A stretch of DNA of 64,000 nt, taken from positions 1,922,001 to 1,986,000 of the forward strand of contig NZ_CP035733.1 in assembly GCF_009768975.1 (NCBI RefSeq), in the 5' to 3' direction. The translations under genes were made by a program, and so were the position numbers. This DNA comes from Sphingorhabdus lacus. GTDB lineage: Bacteria; Pseudomonadota; Alphaproteobacteria; Sphingomonadales; Sphingomonadaceae. How positions within the stretch are numbered: position 1 is the stretch's first letter; each line of letters starts with the position of its first letter. Below, in pieces: positions 41,083 through 49,896 of the stretch. The notes under the pieces are model-generated. The model saw only the letters and a program-made list of their open reading frames with translations. It searched no databases and was not told the origin of the DNA.

Positions 41083-42494
41083 AAGGCGCGAGGTTGGCCG
41101 GGCAATGAAGCACCGGCCAATCCAAGCCACTTGGCTAGTGAATATTGGACGGCTGGGTCATCCGAGTAGATGAGCCGCATACATAGATCGAAAAGGCGCA
41201 AATGTTTCTGACAAAAAAAGGTTTCATGGCGAGGAAGATCAATGCGACCGTAGCGCGAAAGGTCGTCGATAACATCCCTGCCGCAAAAGGGCTGATATAC
41301 GCAAGCTGCACATTGAGGATCATCATCATTCGACACATTGGCATTGAACAATTGCTTCAGAGTTTCATCGATGCCTTCGCCAACCGCGCCAATTTTCAGA
41401 TCAACAACACCTGATCGCGTTAGCATACGTGCTTCATCGGTTGGATAAAGCGCGCCGTCGTGATCGATGACGACATAATCGATCCCAACTGGGTTGGGGT
41501 TGCGCAAATCAACATGGCCATCAACGCCAATCCTGAAGATGCGCTTTAGGCACAAGGACAGATAAGTTTCTTCGAGAATTACCGCTTGGTTAGCAAAATT
41601 GCGTTGGATCAGCGCTTCTATAAACTCGGCGTAATATTCCCACCACTGATTGTGATCGCTCTTTGATGCAGGGTGGCGCTTTCGAGCAAAACCCTGATAA
41701 TTGATCGGTCTGAGAAAAAGTTGATTGAACCCGTGAGTCGTATAGGCGTCGATGAGGTCCTGGGGGTCAGGAGGATTGCTTTGATCTATAGTTGGAAGCG
41801 CTGAAACGCGTTCGGCTCCGATTAAATCGATTACGTATCTCAAATTTTCGAAAAACTGCTCAGTATACTGCGACCTCGAAGTGCGTTGCTTTTCATGTAC
41901 GAGCCTGTTGCCGTCGAGCGATGTAGATATATGGACCCTTTTGTCACTGAGAAGAGCAACAAACTCAGCGCCTAGGCTCGCGAGGTTAGTGCAGATGATA
42001 AACTCGGCGCTTTCAAACCGTCCGCAAGCGTCTATTACGGACTTAATCAAATCCAGTCGAAGCGTCGGTTCTCCGCCTTGAAATTCCACTTTGATCTCAG
42101 GCCCGTCAATCGTACTGATGAAACTCAGCACCTGATCCCGAATTTCATCGGTCCAGTCAAATCCAGACCGGTCTTCATTGACTCGAGAAACTTGACAATA
42201 AGTGCAGCTGAGATTGCAGCGAAGCGTGGGAACCAATATCAAATAATTGAGTCTGTCGGGCTTTGCTGAACGTGCTTCATGTTGAAATTTCTGACTTAAG
42301 GAACGTAGGTTATTGTCAACAGGCACATGCCCATTGGCCTGCAAAAACTCTATATCACTCGCCGAGAGGCTGTTTTCATTGCAACGATTGACGAAGCTCT
42401 GGTCGGCAACAAAAAAATGTCCAGCCTTGTTGGCAAAAACGTTACCAAGCTCCAAGACATGACGTTGTCGCAGCCCAAAGATAGCAGTAGTCAT
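41079..42494 (-). CDS. hxsB: HxsB, radical SAM/SPASM-type enzyme of the His-Xaa-Ser system
   Basis: A 471-residue radical-SAM maturase with an N-terminal leader-recognition-like part (about 1-80), the SAM cluster C93-NLS-C97-TY-C100, and the EFQGGEPTLRLDLI loop. A C-terminal SPASM/twitch-like cysteine set (DDDPQCAACVYQPFCGRDVI) fits auxiliary Fe-S clusters. The family is related to peptide-modifying enzymes such as anaerobic sulfatase maturases. It is the first intact gene of the operon. A short leftward frame ends exactly at its ATG (ATGA), hinting at a lost upstream partner. Confidence 0.88.
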   Translation of the reverse strand: MTTAIFGLRQRHVLELGNVFANKAGHFFVADQSFVNRCNENSLSASDIEFLQANGHVPVDNNLRSLSQKFQHEARSAKPDRLNYLILVPTLRCNLSCTYCQVSRVNEDRSGFDWTDEIRDQVLSFISTIDGPEIKVEFQGGEPTLRLDLIKSVIDACGRFESAEFIICTNLASLGAEFVALLSDKRVHISTSLDGNRLVHEKQRTSRSQYTEQFFENLRYVIDLIGAERVSALPTIDQSNPPDPQDLIDAYTTHGFNQLFLRPINYQGFARKRHPASKSDHNQWWEYYAEFIEALIQRNFANQAVILEETYLSLCLKRIFRIGVDGHVDLRNPNPVGIDYVVIDHDGALYPTDEARMLTRSGVVDLKIGAVGEGIDETLKQLFNANVSNDDDPQCAACVYQPFCGRDVIDDLSRYGRIDLPRHETFFCQKHLRLFDLCMRLIYSDDPAVQYSLAKWLGLAGASLPGQPRAL

Positions 42495-42711
42495 TCTTCG
42501 CCATCCTTGGCCAATTTCGTAAGTTCAGAATTGCGTATCAACAATGTTCAATTTCCAACAATTGACTGAGTCAGATAGCACGTCCTTTCGACCTTAGCAC
42601 TTTTACTTTCTAAGTCGACCATAGCGAAGTTTGGGCTCACCATCCGAGACAGATTTTCAATCTTTGACCGATAGTAACGATCGACTAAACAGATCGACTT
42701 GAGTTGCGCAA
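42495..42711 (-). pseudogene. Interrupted frame upstream of hxsB, possible relic of a fourth hxs gene
   Basis: The leftward frame that ends in an ATGA overlap with hxsB is open for 18 codons (TLLIRNSELTKLAKDGEE), is stopped by a TGA at 42548-42550, and is open again for more than 50 codons up to a TAG at 42716-42718. That includes a 31-residue frame from ATG 42643 (MVSPNFAMVDLESKSAKVER...). Overlap coupling is how the rest of the operon is arranged, so this may be a decayed partner gene. hxsD is the usual fourth member, but I see no convincing HxsD sequence signature. The region also must hold the operon promoter. Confidence 0.35.
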
Positions 42712-42894
42712 TTAGCTATCGGCCTGTCGCAGGAATGCTGAAACACGCGATTGCGTGACGAGGCGCGGAGTTCGCCCTGCCCTCAAGTCATAAACAAACC
42801 GCGGATCCTTAACCGCAAGCCGCCCGAACCGGGTGGGCGAAAGCCCGTGCCGCTCGATATATTGCTCGATTTCGCCAAGGAGAGGATGCCTCAT
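42712..42894 (-). CDS. 60-residue DNA-binding-like protein divergent from the S24 repressor
   Basis: A 60-residue basic protein, MRHPLLGEIEQYIERHGLSP then TRFGRLAVKDPRFVYDLRAG and RTPRLVTQSRVSAFLRQ. The pattern of helix, turn and basic helix resembles a minimal Cro-like helix-turn-helix found next to S24/LexA-like genes in alphaproteobacteria. It is divergent from the S24 gene across a 100-bp gap that holds twin operators, so the pair looks like a repressor/Cro-type switch. The specific function is unknown. Confidence 0.65.
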   Translation of the reverse strand: MRHPLLGEIEQYIERHGLSPTRFGRLAVKDPRFVYDLRAGRTPRLVTQSRVSAFLRQADS

Positions 42895-42935
42895 AGACTC
42901 ACACTTTCTTGCTTGTGTTCTTGCTATGTTCTTAT

Positions 42936-42970
42936 TAGGAAGACTTCCTAGAGTCTAGGATAAATTCCTA
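42936..42970. promoter_or_regulatory. Twin palindromic operators of the S24 repressor
   Basis: Two copies of TAGGA-N5-TCCTA lie at 42936-42950 (TAGGAAGACTTCCTA) and 42956-42970 (TAGGATAAATTCCTA). The centres are exactly 20 bp apart, two helical turns, in the gap between the 60-residue protein and the S24 gene. This is the expected layout for cooperative binding by a phage-repressor-like protein controlling both divergent genes. Confidence 0.75.
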
Positions 42971-42995
42971 GCAGCGAGACAAAGGACCAAATGCG

Positions 42996-43640
42996 ATGAG
43001 CGATCCCCGTGCAGTACTGGACGAGCTGATCCGGAAAAACGGCGATGACTATTCGGCGATATCGCGCCTCCTCGGGCGTAACGCTGCCTATATCCAGCAG
43101 TTCATCAAACGCGGGTCGCCGCGCATGCTGTCCGAAGGCGACCGCAACATTCTCGCCCGCTATTTCGGTGTCGAGGAAAGCTTGCTAGGTGGTCCATCGC
43201 GGCGTGGCGGACCGGTGGTCGAACTGGTCGAGGTGCCGGTACTCGACGTGTCGGCTTCCGCCGGACATGGCGCACTTGCCGATATGGAGCAGAAGTGCAC
43301 GCAGTTCGGGTTTGACGAGAAGTGGCTGCGCAAACTGACGACAAGCCGCGGACCCAGCCTCTCTATCATCCATGTGCTCGGCGATTCCATGGAGCCAACG
43401 CTTGCCGACAAGGACGATGTCATGGTCGATCTGGGCGATGGGCAAGCGCGTCTGCGCGATGGCATCTATGTTCTGCGTATGGACGATACGCTGAGCGTCA
43501 AACGCATTGCGCTCGAACCTAAGGGAAGGCTGATTTCGGTGATCAGCGACAATCCTGCCTATCCGACCTGGCATGGCCTCGACCGACGCTCGGTCAATAT
43601 CGTTGGCAGAGTGCTTTGGTTTGGGCGAAAATTGCAGTAA
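42996..43640 (+). CDS. S24 family (LexA/CI-like) repressor-peptidase
   Basis: A 214-residue regulator. The N-terminal helix-turn-helix (about 1-65, YSAISRLLGRNAAYIQQFI) is followed by a linker and an S24 peptidase domain. The nucleophile Ser is in HVLGDSMEPTL and the general-base Lys in TLSVKRIALEP. Such proteins cleave themselves on DNA damage (RecA filament) and release repression. AAGGA 9 nt before the ATG at 42996 sets the start. The twin operators upstream point to autoregulation. It may tie transfer or island functions to the SOS response. Confidence 0.88.
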   Translation: MSDPRAVLDELIRKNGDDYSAISRLLGRNAAYIQQFIKRGSPRMLSEGDRNILARYFGVEESLLGGPSRRGGPVVELVEVPVLDVSASAGHGALADMEQKCTQFGFDEKWLRKLTTSRGPSLSIIHVLGDSMEPTLADKDDVMVDLGDGQARLRDGIYVLRMDDTLSVKRIALEPKGRLISVISDNPAYPTWHGLDRRSVNIVGRVLWFGRKLQ

Positions 43641-43650
43641 AGCTCTTCCC

Positions 43651-44076
43651 ATGTTCCTGCTTTTTGCTGCGACCGTTGTCGCTTCCGGCCAGAATTTCAC
43701 CTGTACACCGACGCATGTCTGGGACGGCGACGGCCCGATCTGGTGCGCTGAAGGCCCGCATGTCCGCTTGTCCGGAATTGCGGCGCGCGAGATGGACGAA
43801 AGCTGCCGGACCAACCAACCCTGCCCTGACGCGTCCGCGCTTGAAGCACGCGACCAGCTGGTTGCCTTTCTGGGTGGAGCGCGAGGGTCCAATGAGACCG
43901 GTCATATCATCGTGCGCGGACCGCGGATGAACTGCCGCTCTGACGGTTCGGCAGGCGGTACGCGCACAGCTGCCTTTTGCACCCTGCCCTCGGGCGAAGA
44001 CCTGTCCTGTGCAATGGTCGAGAGCGGCACCGTTCTGCGCTGGGACCGTTATTGGCGAGATCACCGATGCCCATAA
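43651..44076 (+). CDS. Thermonuclease-like (SNase-fold) secreted protein with degenerate active site
   Basis: A 141-residue protein with a short hydrophobic leader (MFLLFAATVVASGQ) and an SNase-like core: CTPTHVWDGDGPIWCAEG then HVRLSGIAAREMDESC, and EARDQLVAFLGG. Compared with thermonucleases, the D-G-D and Arg of VRL are kept but the GIDAPE motif reads GIAARE, so one catalytic Asp is missing. Extra Cys residues suggest disulfides in an exported protein. It starts 10 bp after the S24 gene and overlaps the next gene by 10 nt. Activity is uncertain. Confidence 0.65.
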   Translation: MFLLFAATVVASGQNFTCTPTHVWDGDGPIWCAEGPHVRLSGIAAREMDESCRTNQPCPDASALEARDQLVAFLGGARGSNETGHIIVRGPRMNCRSDGSAGGTRTAAFCTLPSGEDLSCAMVESGTVLRWDRYWRDHRCP

Positions 44077-44366
44077 GCCAGCCTGTCCGCGAGACCGGAT
44101 TGCTCGTCGATAGCGCGCAGGGACCGCTTCTGAAGCTGCCCGGTGGCGGCAACTGGCAGATCGAGCCTTCGCGCGCCGTGAACCGCTTGATCGGCGAGCG
44201 CGTCATGCTCGAAGGAACAAGATCGGGGTTCAACGATATTGCCTGCCAGCGCATCTGGAAGGAAGGCACACAGCGTCCACATTTCGAGATCGGGATGGTC
44301 GAGAAATGGATTGCATCGGCACTGGTGGCATTTAGCCTGTTCATGGCAGTTTTCGGCTATTTCTGA
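44067..44366 (+). CDS. DUF5818-like protein with C-terminal membrane span
   Basis: A 99-residue protein. An OB-like small-domain core (TGLLVDSAQGPLLKLPGGGN then GERVMLEGTRSGFNDIACQRI) resembles the DUF5818 family found on sphingomonad plasmids, and a C-terminal membrane span follows (IASALVAFSLFMAVFGYF). The function is unknown. It overlaps the SNase-like gene and ends the S24 operon before a strong terminator. The DUF assignment is from memory of the motif, not a search. Confidence 0.6.
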   Translation: MPISQPVRETGLLVDSAQGPLLKLPGGGNWQIEPSRAVNRLIGERVMLEGTRSGFNDIACQRIWKEGTQRPHFEIGMVEKWIASALVAFSLFMAVFGYF

Positions 44367-44514
44367 GCGGGCCGCGCGTTCGCATTGGCCGAAATTGTCA
44401 AACGCCTTTTGTGCACGCTGACGTTTCTATCCAAGAATTTTTAGCAAATTGGGCCTAGTACGACCTTGCGACCCAAGGGGTTTGGGCAATAAGTTCAAAC
44501 ATCCTTTCCTTTGA

Positions 44515-44545
44515 AAGACCCGCCGACAAGGCGGGTCTTCTTTTT
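44515..44545 (+). terminator. Strong intrinsic terminator between S24 operon and traI
   Basis: The 10-bp stem AAGACCCGCC/GGCGGGTCTT with a 5-nt loop is followed on the plus strand by CTTTTT. It ends the rightward S24-SNase-DUF5818 transcript. The leftward traI transcript also passes it 35 bp after its stop and reads TTTC after the stem, so it may serve both directions. Confidence 0.8.
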
Positions 44546-44579
44546 CATGGGCAGCCAAAAAGGCAACGCTGCTGCGCAG

Positions 44580-47510
44580 CTAGATTCCAATCTCGAACGG
44601 CTTGACGATCGAGCGATCGCGTTCGGGTGGCTCGCGTCCCTGGCTCGTCTGGACCTCCTGCCCTTTGGCAAGCCCTGCAGCTGCTGCCTTTTTGAGCATT
44701 CCGGTTGCTTCAAGTGCCGATGTCTTCATGCCGGAATTCCGCTCTACTGCCGCCTGCAACCGGTCCCGGTTGTCGAGGAACAATGTGAGCCCGTCGCGCA
44801 ATCGGGTGATGGTGACCAGGAAGGTTTGCTGGTTTGAGAGATTTTTCTCGCGGCTGTCCATGACTGCAATGCCGCGATCCGATGTCAGGCCCTGCGCCAT
44901 GTGGGCGTTCAAGGCATATGCAAGGTCGAGCCGCTTCAACATCGGATCGTCCTTGCCAAGCCGCTGTTCGATCCCCGACGACGTGCGAACCGTCAGTCCC
45001 TTGGCATCAACCGCCAATATCTGCGCCTGATCGGCATTGAGAAGCCCGCGCTTATGGTCGGTATCGGTCCAGCGGATACGGTCGCCCTGATGCAGATCAA
45101 GTGGCTTTGGTTCGAACAAGCGCAACGGATCCTGATCGCCTTGCGGTCGCAACTGGCCCGGGCGGAAGATAAATTGCTTCCCGCGCCGGTTTTCAAGCGT
45201 GACGCTCCCCTGGGCTGCATCGACGCTTGCGACCGTGTAGCGGCCTTCGTGAAGACCTTGGCTGCGCTGCCGCCTGGCGACCTCGACCAGCATGCCGGGC
45301 GCGTAGCTTTTGGCATAACGCAATTCCTCGCGGGTCAGATTGACGCGCGCGAGCGTTTCGACGCTGAGCGCCACTTTACCAAGCTCGCCATTGGCTTTGA
45401 GCCCGGTCTGCACGGCTTCATTGACCGCGCTGCGCAAACTACGCCCCGAGGCATAGATCGACGTGTGCTCGCGCTCGGCGGGCGACAGCGACAGCCAGGC
45501 GCTGGCGGCTGCAAATGCTGCATCCTCCTTCACTTCGACGATATGCGGTTTGAGGCGATTGAGCGCTTCGGCAATTTGACCGCCCTGGGCTGCATGTTGT
45601 GCCGCGCGCAGCGTCTTGTCGCGCGCACGGATGTTGAGGTTCATGATCGCGGTTTCAACACCGGCTTTCTGCATGACATCAAAAGGCTTGCCCGCATCGA
45701 CCGCGCCCAGCTGTTTGCGGTCGCCAATGCTTGCAAAGCGGTCAACCTCGAGCAAATTGGCGAGCCGCACCAGCTTCTCCTTATCGCTATTTCCGACCAT
45801 CGAGGCTTCGTCGAGCAGGATGACGCTTCCCCTATATTGCGCCCTTGCTTCGGCAAGCTTCAGCGGATCCGGTGAGGATAGGAGGCTTGCATGACGCCGC
45901 AGGAAACGCGCCACAGTCATCGATGCTATCCCGGTATCGCGCTCGAGCATCTGGACCAGTGTATTCTGGACAGCGAGACCCAGCACATCGCGCCGCTCTT
46001 CGCGCAATATGTCGGCGACCGGCTTTAGGACGGTGCTTTTGCCTGCCCCTGCTATTCCCTGGATGGCGACGATGCGGTTGTGGGAGCTCAGGATCAGGCG
46101 CCCCGCCCCTTCCTGGCCGTGGTTGAGGGTCATGCCATATTTGAGTTGGGAAAGGGCCTGCAGCCGTTCGCCCGCAACGTCGGGTTCCACGATGGGCGCG
46201 ATGCGGTTCCGCCCTTCGTCGACCGCACTCAAAATGCGTTGTTCGAGCGCAAGCGCATCGGCACTGGTGACCATGCCGCGATCGACGCCTTTGCCTGCAA
46301 CCAGATGGCCCTGGCGCAGCAACTGTGCGACGCGCTCCTCGATCTGCGGCAAGGCGGTTGGCAGGCCAAAATCGAGCGCTGCCTTATAGATTGCGGTCTT
46401 TGCAAAAGCCGCCTCACGTTCACCCAAATGGCGCACAGCCGAGGCAACGGCATGCACAGCTGCAATCTGCTCGGGGCTCCGCTTTCCCAGCGCTCTGGGT
46501 ATCAAGGGATCGACAGGCGAAAGCCCCAGTTTTTCGGCGAGACCACTGGCCCACAAGCGCATATTGCCGACGCTCTCCGCCACCCTTTCGGACAAAGTCG
46601 GGACATGGCCGATGTCCGAAGCCGCACGTGCATTGGCCCGTTCGATGATTGCAGCCGGGTCAAAGCCGAGCTCGTCAGCCTTCGCCGCCCAGCTTTGTGC
46701 AAGTGCCGCACGATCCTCGATCTTTGGCTTGGCAGAACGGGTGATCAGATTGGCAGCATTGCGCGCAGCGAGGCCTTTGCTATCCATATTGGACAGAGCG
46801 TCGATGATTTCCGCGCGGCGCGAACTGAACGCGTCGCGAATGTCATTGGGAACGCCTTTGGCTTCAAAATTGCCATGCTTTCCCTGTTCGCCAATCTCAT
46901 AGCCAAGCTTTTCAACCGACAGCCGGAAGCGGGCCATCGTCATGGCGTTCAACAGTGTATTATGCTCCCAAAGCTTGTCATTTCTGAGTGCACGCCATTT
47001 GCCGTCCGGTCCTTTGGTTGCATTGGCAACGACGGCATGAAAATGCGCATTGGGCTCTTGGTTACGGTTGGTGTCGTGCCCGAACATCGCCACCAACAGG
47101 TTTCGTGTCGGCACAACCTTCTCCTGGCCTTTGACCTCCATCCGGGTTTCGGCAAGATGGGTTTCAGCCCAGCCAAGCGTCTCCTTGACCGCTGCAGCAT
47201 AAGCATCGAGGATGCGAGTATCGCCGCCGACCAGTGCGATCAGCGACCAGCTTTTGGGCATCGAGAATGTGAGATCGGTGCCAGCCCGGTGCGGCCGCAA
47301 ATCGCTCCCCAAACGCGAGCCGTCCGGAAGATAGCCCTTGAGTATGGCCTCAAATTGTTTTGCCTCGACACGGCCATCCAGCCCGAGCGCTTTCGCCCCC
47401 TGCCCGACCCATTCGCCTGAGCGGTCGGCGTCCGCCCGGGTGTAATAATTGTCTGCAGCAAAGTAGTTGGCGGCACCCCCTGCTGTGCGGACATTGGCTA
47501 CCGACAGCAT
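44580..47510 (-). CDS. traI: TraI, MobF-family relaxase-helicase
   Basis: A 976-residue MobF protein. The relaxase domain (about 1-310) has candidate nicking tyrosines Y16, Y22 and Y23 (NYFAADNYY) and the metal-binding histidines H145, H156 and H158 in GHDTNRNQEPNAHFHAVV. A RecD-like helicase domain follows with Walker A GIAGAGKST near residue 487 and motif LLDEASMVG. It nicks oriT, stays on the 5' end, and unwinds the transferred strand. It is shorter than F TraI (1756), having one helicase module. SD GGAAGG lies 8 nt before the ATG. It is last in the RHH-traD-traI operon. Confidence 0.93.
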   Translation of the reverse strand: MLSVANVRTAGGAANYFAADNYYTRADADRSGEWVGQGAKALGLDGRVEAKQFEAILKGYLPDGSRLGSDLRPHRAGTDLTFSMPKSWSLIALVGGDTRILDAYAAAVKETLGWAETHLAETRMEVKGQEKVVPTRNLLVAMFGHDTNRNQEPNAHFHAVVANATKGPDGKWRALRNDKLWEHNTLLNAMTMARFRLSVEKLGYEIGEQGKHGNFEAKGVPNDIRDAFSSRRAEIIDALSNMDSKGLAARNAANLITRSAKPKIEDRAALAQSWAAKADELGFDPAAIIERANARAASDIGHVPTLSERVAESVGNMRLWASGLAEKLGLSPVDPLIPRALGKRSPEQIAAVHAVASAVRHLGEREAAFAKTAIYKAALDFGLPTALPQIEERVAQLLRQGHLVAGKGVDRGMVTSADALALEQRILSAVDEGRNRIAPIVEPDVAGERLQALSQLKYGMTLNHGQEGAGRLILSSHNRIVAIQGIAGAGKSTVLKPVADILREERRDVLGLAVQNTLVQMLERDTGIASMTVARFLRRHASLLSSPDPLKLAEARAQYRGSVILLDEASMVGNSDKEKLVRLANLLEVDRFASIGDRKQLGAVDAGKPFDVMQKAGVETAIMNLNIRARDKTLRAAQHAAQGGQIAEALNRLKPHIVEVKEDAAFAAASAWLSLSPAEREHTSIYASGRSLRSAVNEAVQTGLKANGELGKVALSVETLARVNLTREELRYAKSYAPGMLVEVARRQRSQGLHEGRYTVASVDAAQGSVTLENRRGKQFIFRPGQLRPQGDQDPLRLFEPKPLDLHQGDRIRWTDTDHKRGLLNADQAQILAVDAKGLTVRTSSGIEQRLGKDDPMLKRLDLAYALNAHMAQGLTSDRGIAVMDSREKNLSNQQTFLVTITRLRDGLTLFLDNRDRLQAAVERNSGMKTSALEATGMLKKAAAAGLAKGQEVQTSQGREPPERDRSIVKPFEIGI

Positions 47511-47547
47511 CGATCACGCCTTCCGGCAACCTTCGGCACGAGCGGTC

Positions 47548-49896
47548 TTATAGGTCCATGTCGAGGTCACCCAGATCGACCGCGTGCTTCGCTTCTTCCC
47601 TCTCGCGCATCCCGTCTTCGAGCATCAGCCGTCTTGCTGCATCGGCTTTGCCAGCACCCTGCTCCGGGGCTTTATGTTGCGGTTGAAGTGCCGGCTTGGA
47701 TGGCAGCATGCTGCCCGGCGACAACAATTGGTCTTGCCCCTCGGATGATGGGGCATCGACCCGCAAAACCTTGTCCGTTGGTATTGCAGGCTGGACGGCA
47801 TCGGGCTTGGCTATTTGCGGCTGCGCAGCGTTCTTGTCGGGTTCGTCTGGCTGCAACGGTTCGGGCTTGGCTAGGGGTTTGGTCGTGGCTTCCGCCTCTG
47901 AAGGATGCGGCTGGTGGTCGGGCGCCGCACGCTCATGTTCCAAGCCTGACTTCTTCTCGGTCAGCGCCAATTCACCCTGCTTGGGAACAACGCGTTTGCC
48001 AGCACCATCATCGTTGGAGGACGGATGTTCATCAGTTCCTGTCTGGCCTTCGGATTGCGGCATTTGATCTGGGTGTGATCGGTTCGGCGGACCGTCATCG
48101 CCCGCACGCCGGATGAACGGCTGCGCCCTTTTCTTGCGCGATACAGGGACAAGCTTGACCGGTGCTGCCGGAAAGCCGTCGGGAAATTTGAGATAGCCCG
48201 AAAGCCTTGGCAGGTTCATCAGCTGGTCGGGTAACAAGAGCGGCTCGATATTCTTGCGCGGGGTCAGGCTGACGGCATCGCGGGCATTGTTATAACCGTA
48301 AGTATAGCCCTCCTCCATGTCGCGCACCTGGGTGTGGCCGATAAAGTCCGAACACCATGTTGCGGTCTCGCGGTCGGCGGTTCCGAGGATCAATTTGGTC
48401 CGGGCAAGCGAGGACAAGGTCATCGCCATATTGTCCCCATATACTTCCTTGAGTTTGGCATAGGCATGGATGCCTGTGACAATCGCGCCGCCAAAATTGC
48501 GCGCGGTCTGGAGACCCTTTTCCAATGCTGGCAGACGGTGAAGCGCACCCATTTCGTCGATGAAAAACCACAGCCGCAAGTCGCGCGTACGATCCATCGC
48601 CATCAACGTGTTCATCGCGGTATCGAGCCAAACGGTCAGCAGCTGCGAGCAGACGCTCATGTCGATATAGCGCGCCGAGATATAAAGCATCGAGCCGTCG
48701 CGCTTGTCGCTTTCAACCCAGTTCCGCACCGAGAATTGCGGACCTGATCGCGGCAAAAGCTTCAACGCCTTGGCATTGGCGTTGAACACTGCACGGATCG
48801 ATTCCGCCATGCGTGCAGCCTCAGGCGCGGTCAGCGGATCGGCAATCGTCCCGCGCATCAATTTGTGCACCTGTGTCAGGTCAGCGGTCATCAATTCGCT
48901 TGCCAAGGCTTCGTTGGTTGCACTGCCTTTGGCGCGCAATTTGAGGCACATTTCGACAAACAAGAGCCGTGCGGCCAGCACCCAGAATTGTTCGGAACCA
49001 CCGCCATCATGCGGAACAAGCGCTTCGGCTGCCGCTGAAAATTCGGCTTCATCGCGGCATTCGTCAAACACGCTCCACTGTGGGCAACGCGCATCCAACG
49101 GATTCAGTATGATGTCCCGGTCGCTCTCGTAGAAATGCTCGATAAAGGTACCGGTCAGATCGAAGATAACGGCACGCTGGCCGCTCGCCCTTGCCTCCTC
49201 GATCATGTCGGAGAGCGCCACGGTCTTGCCCATTCCCGTGGTACCAATGAGCATCGCATGGCTTTGTTCGAGCCGCCATGGATAGCTTACTTGCGCCAGA
49301 TGCGAGGGTGCATAAGGAAAGAGTCGGCGCAACTCGCCAGGAAGCGCGTACCGCCATTTGATGCCCAATGCTTCGCTAAGCTCGCGCTTGCGTTCGCGCG
49401 CATTATGCTCGCCGATTTCAGCAACCAATTCGGTGAGGGTCGCAAGCATCGCACCGCGTTCATGCTTGCGCTCTTTTGACCGGCTGCCAAAGTGCGACGC
49501 GAACCAGTAGAAAGCAATCATGGTAGGCACAAGGAGTAGCGCCGCATGCGTGAGTGCCTGCTTGAGCAATGCCAGCATATGCTCCCAAGCAAGCATGATC
49601 GGCGGATAATGTTGGGCGGTACCTAAGGGGAGCTCGACCGTGCCACCGAGCCCTGTTTCAATGGAAATGAGTTTGGCGGGATCGAACTCCATGAAACCGT
49701 AGATTGCAGCATAAATCCGCATCCAGACGAGATAGGTTTCGTGGGTAGAAAGCCCGCCGGACAGCGTCCACCAGCACATACCGCCGATCACCATAGCAGC
49801 GACAATGAGCGGTCCTTTGAGCCCAGCTGCAAACATGAAACCGAAATGACCCAGAAGCTGGCTGCCGCGGGTGAAGTTCAAAAGGTTGCGCTTCAT
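47548..49896 (-). CDS. traD: TraD, type IV coupling protein
   Basis: A 782-residue VirD4/TraD-family ATPase. Two N-terminal membrane spans (about 29-47 and 110-130) are followed by the motor domain with Walker A GTTGMGKT at about 217-224 and Walker B LRLWFFIDEMGALHRLP. The FIGHTQVRDMEEGYTYGYNN region is typical. A long disordered, Pro/Glu-rich tail from about residue 600 ends in acidic residues, probably for docking the relaxosome. It couples TraI-DNA to the T4SS. Its start overlaps the RHH gene (ATGA). Confidence 0.93.
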   Translation of the reverse strand: MKRNLLNFTRGSQLLGHFGFMFAAGLKGPLIVAAMVIGGMCWWTLSGGLSTHETYLVWMRIYAAIYGFMEFDPAKLISIETGLGGTVELPLGTAQHYPPIMLAWEHMLALLKQALTHAALLLVPTMIAFYWFASHFGSRSKERKHERGAMLATLTELVAEIGEHNARERKRELSEALGIKWRYALPGELRRLFPYAPSHLAQVSYPWRLEQSHAMLIGTTGMGKTVALSDMIEEARASGQRAVIFDLTGTFIEHFYESDRDIILNPLDARCPQWSVFDECRDEAEFSAAAEALVPHDGGGSEQFWVLAARLLFVEMCLKLRAKGSATNEALASELMTADLTQVHKLMRGTIADPLTAPEAARMAESIRAVFNANAKALKLLPRSGPQFSVRNWVESDKRDGSMLYISARYIDMSVCSQLLTVWLDTAMNTLMAMDRTRDLRLWFFIDEMGALHRLPALEKGLQTARNFGGAIVTGIHAYAKLKEVYGDNMAMTLSSLARTKLILGTADRETATWCSDFIGHTQVRDMEEGYTYGYNNARDAVSLTPRKNIEPLLLPDQLMNLPRLSGYLKFPDGFPAAPVKLVPVSRKKRAQPFIRRAGDDGPPNRSHPDQMPQSEGQTGTDEHPSSNDDGAGKRVVPKQGELALTEKKSGLEHERAAPDHQPHPSEAEATTKPLAKPEPLQPDEPDKNAAQPQIAKPDAVQPAIPTDKVLRVDAPSSEGQDQLLSPGSMLPSKPALQPQHKAPEQGAGKADAARRLMLEDGMREREEAKHAVDLGDLDMDL

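Noticed and set aside
42548-42550. TGA upstream of hxsB read as selenocysteine or recoded codon
   Set aside because: No SECIS-like element or selenoprotein context was recognised; decay or non-coding sequence is simpler.
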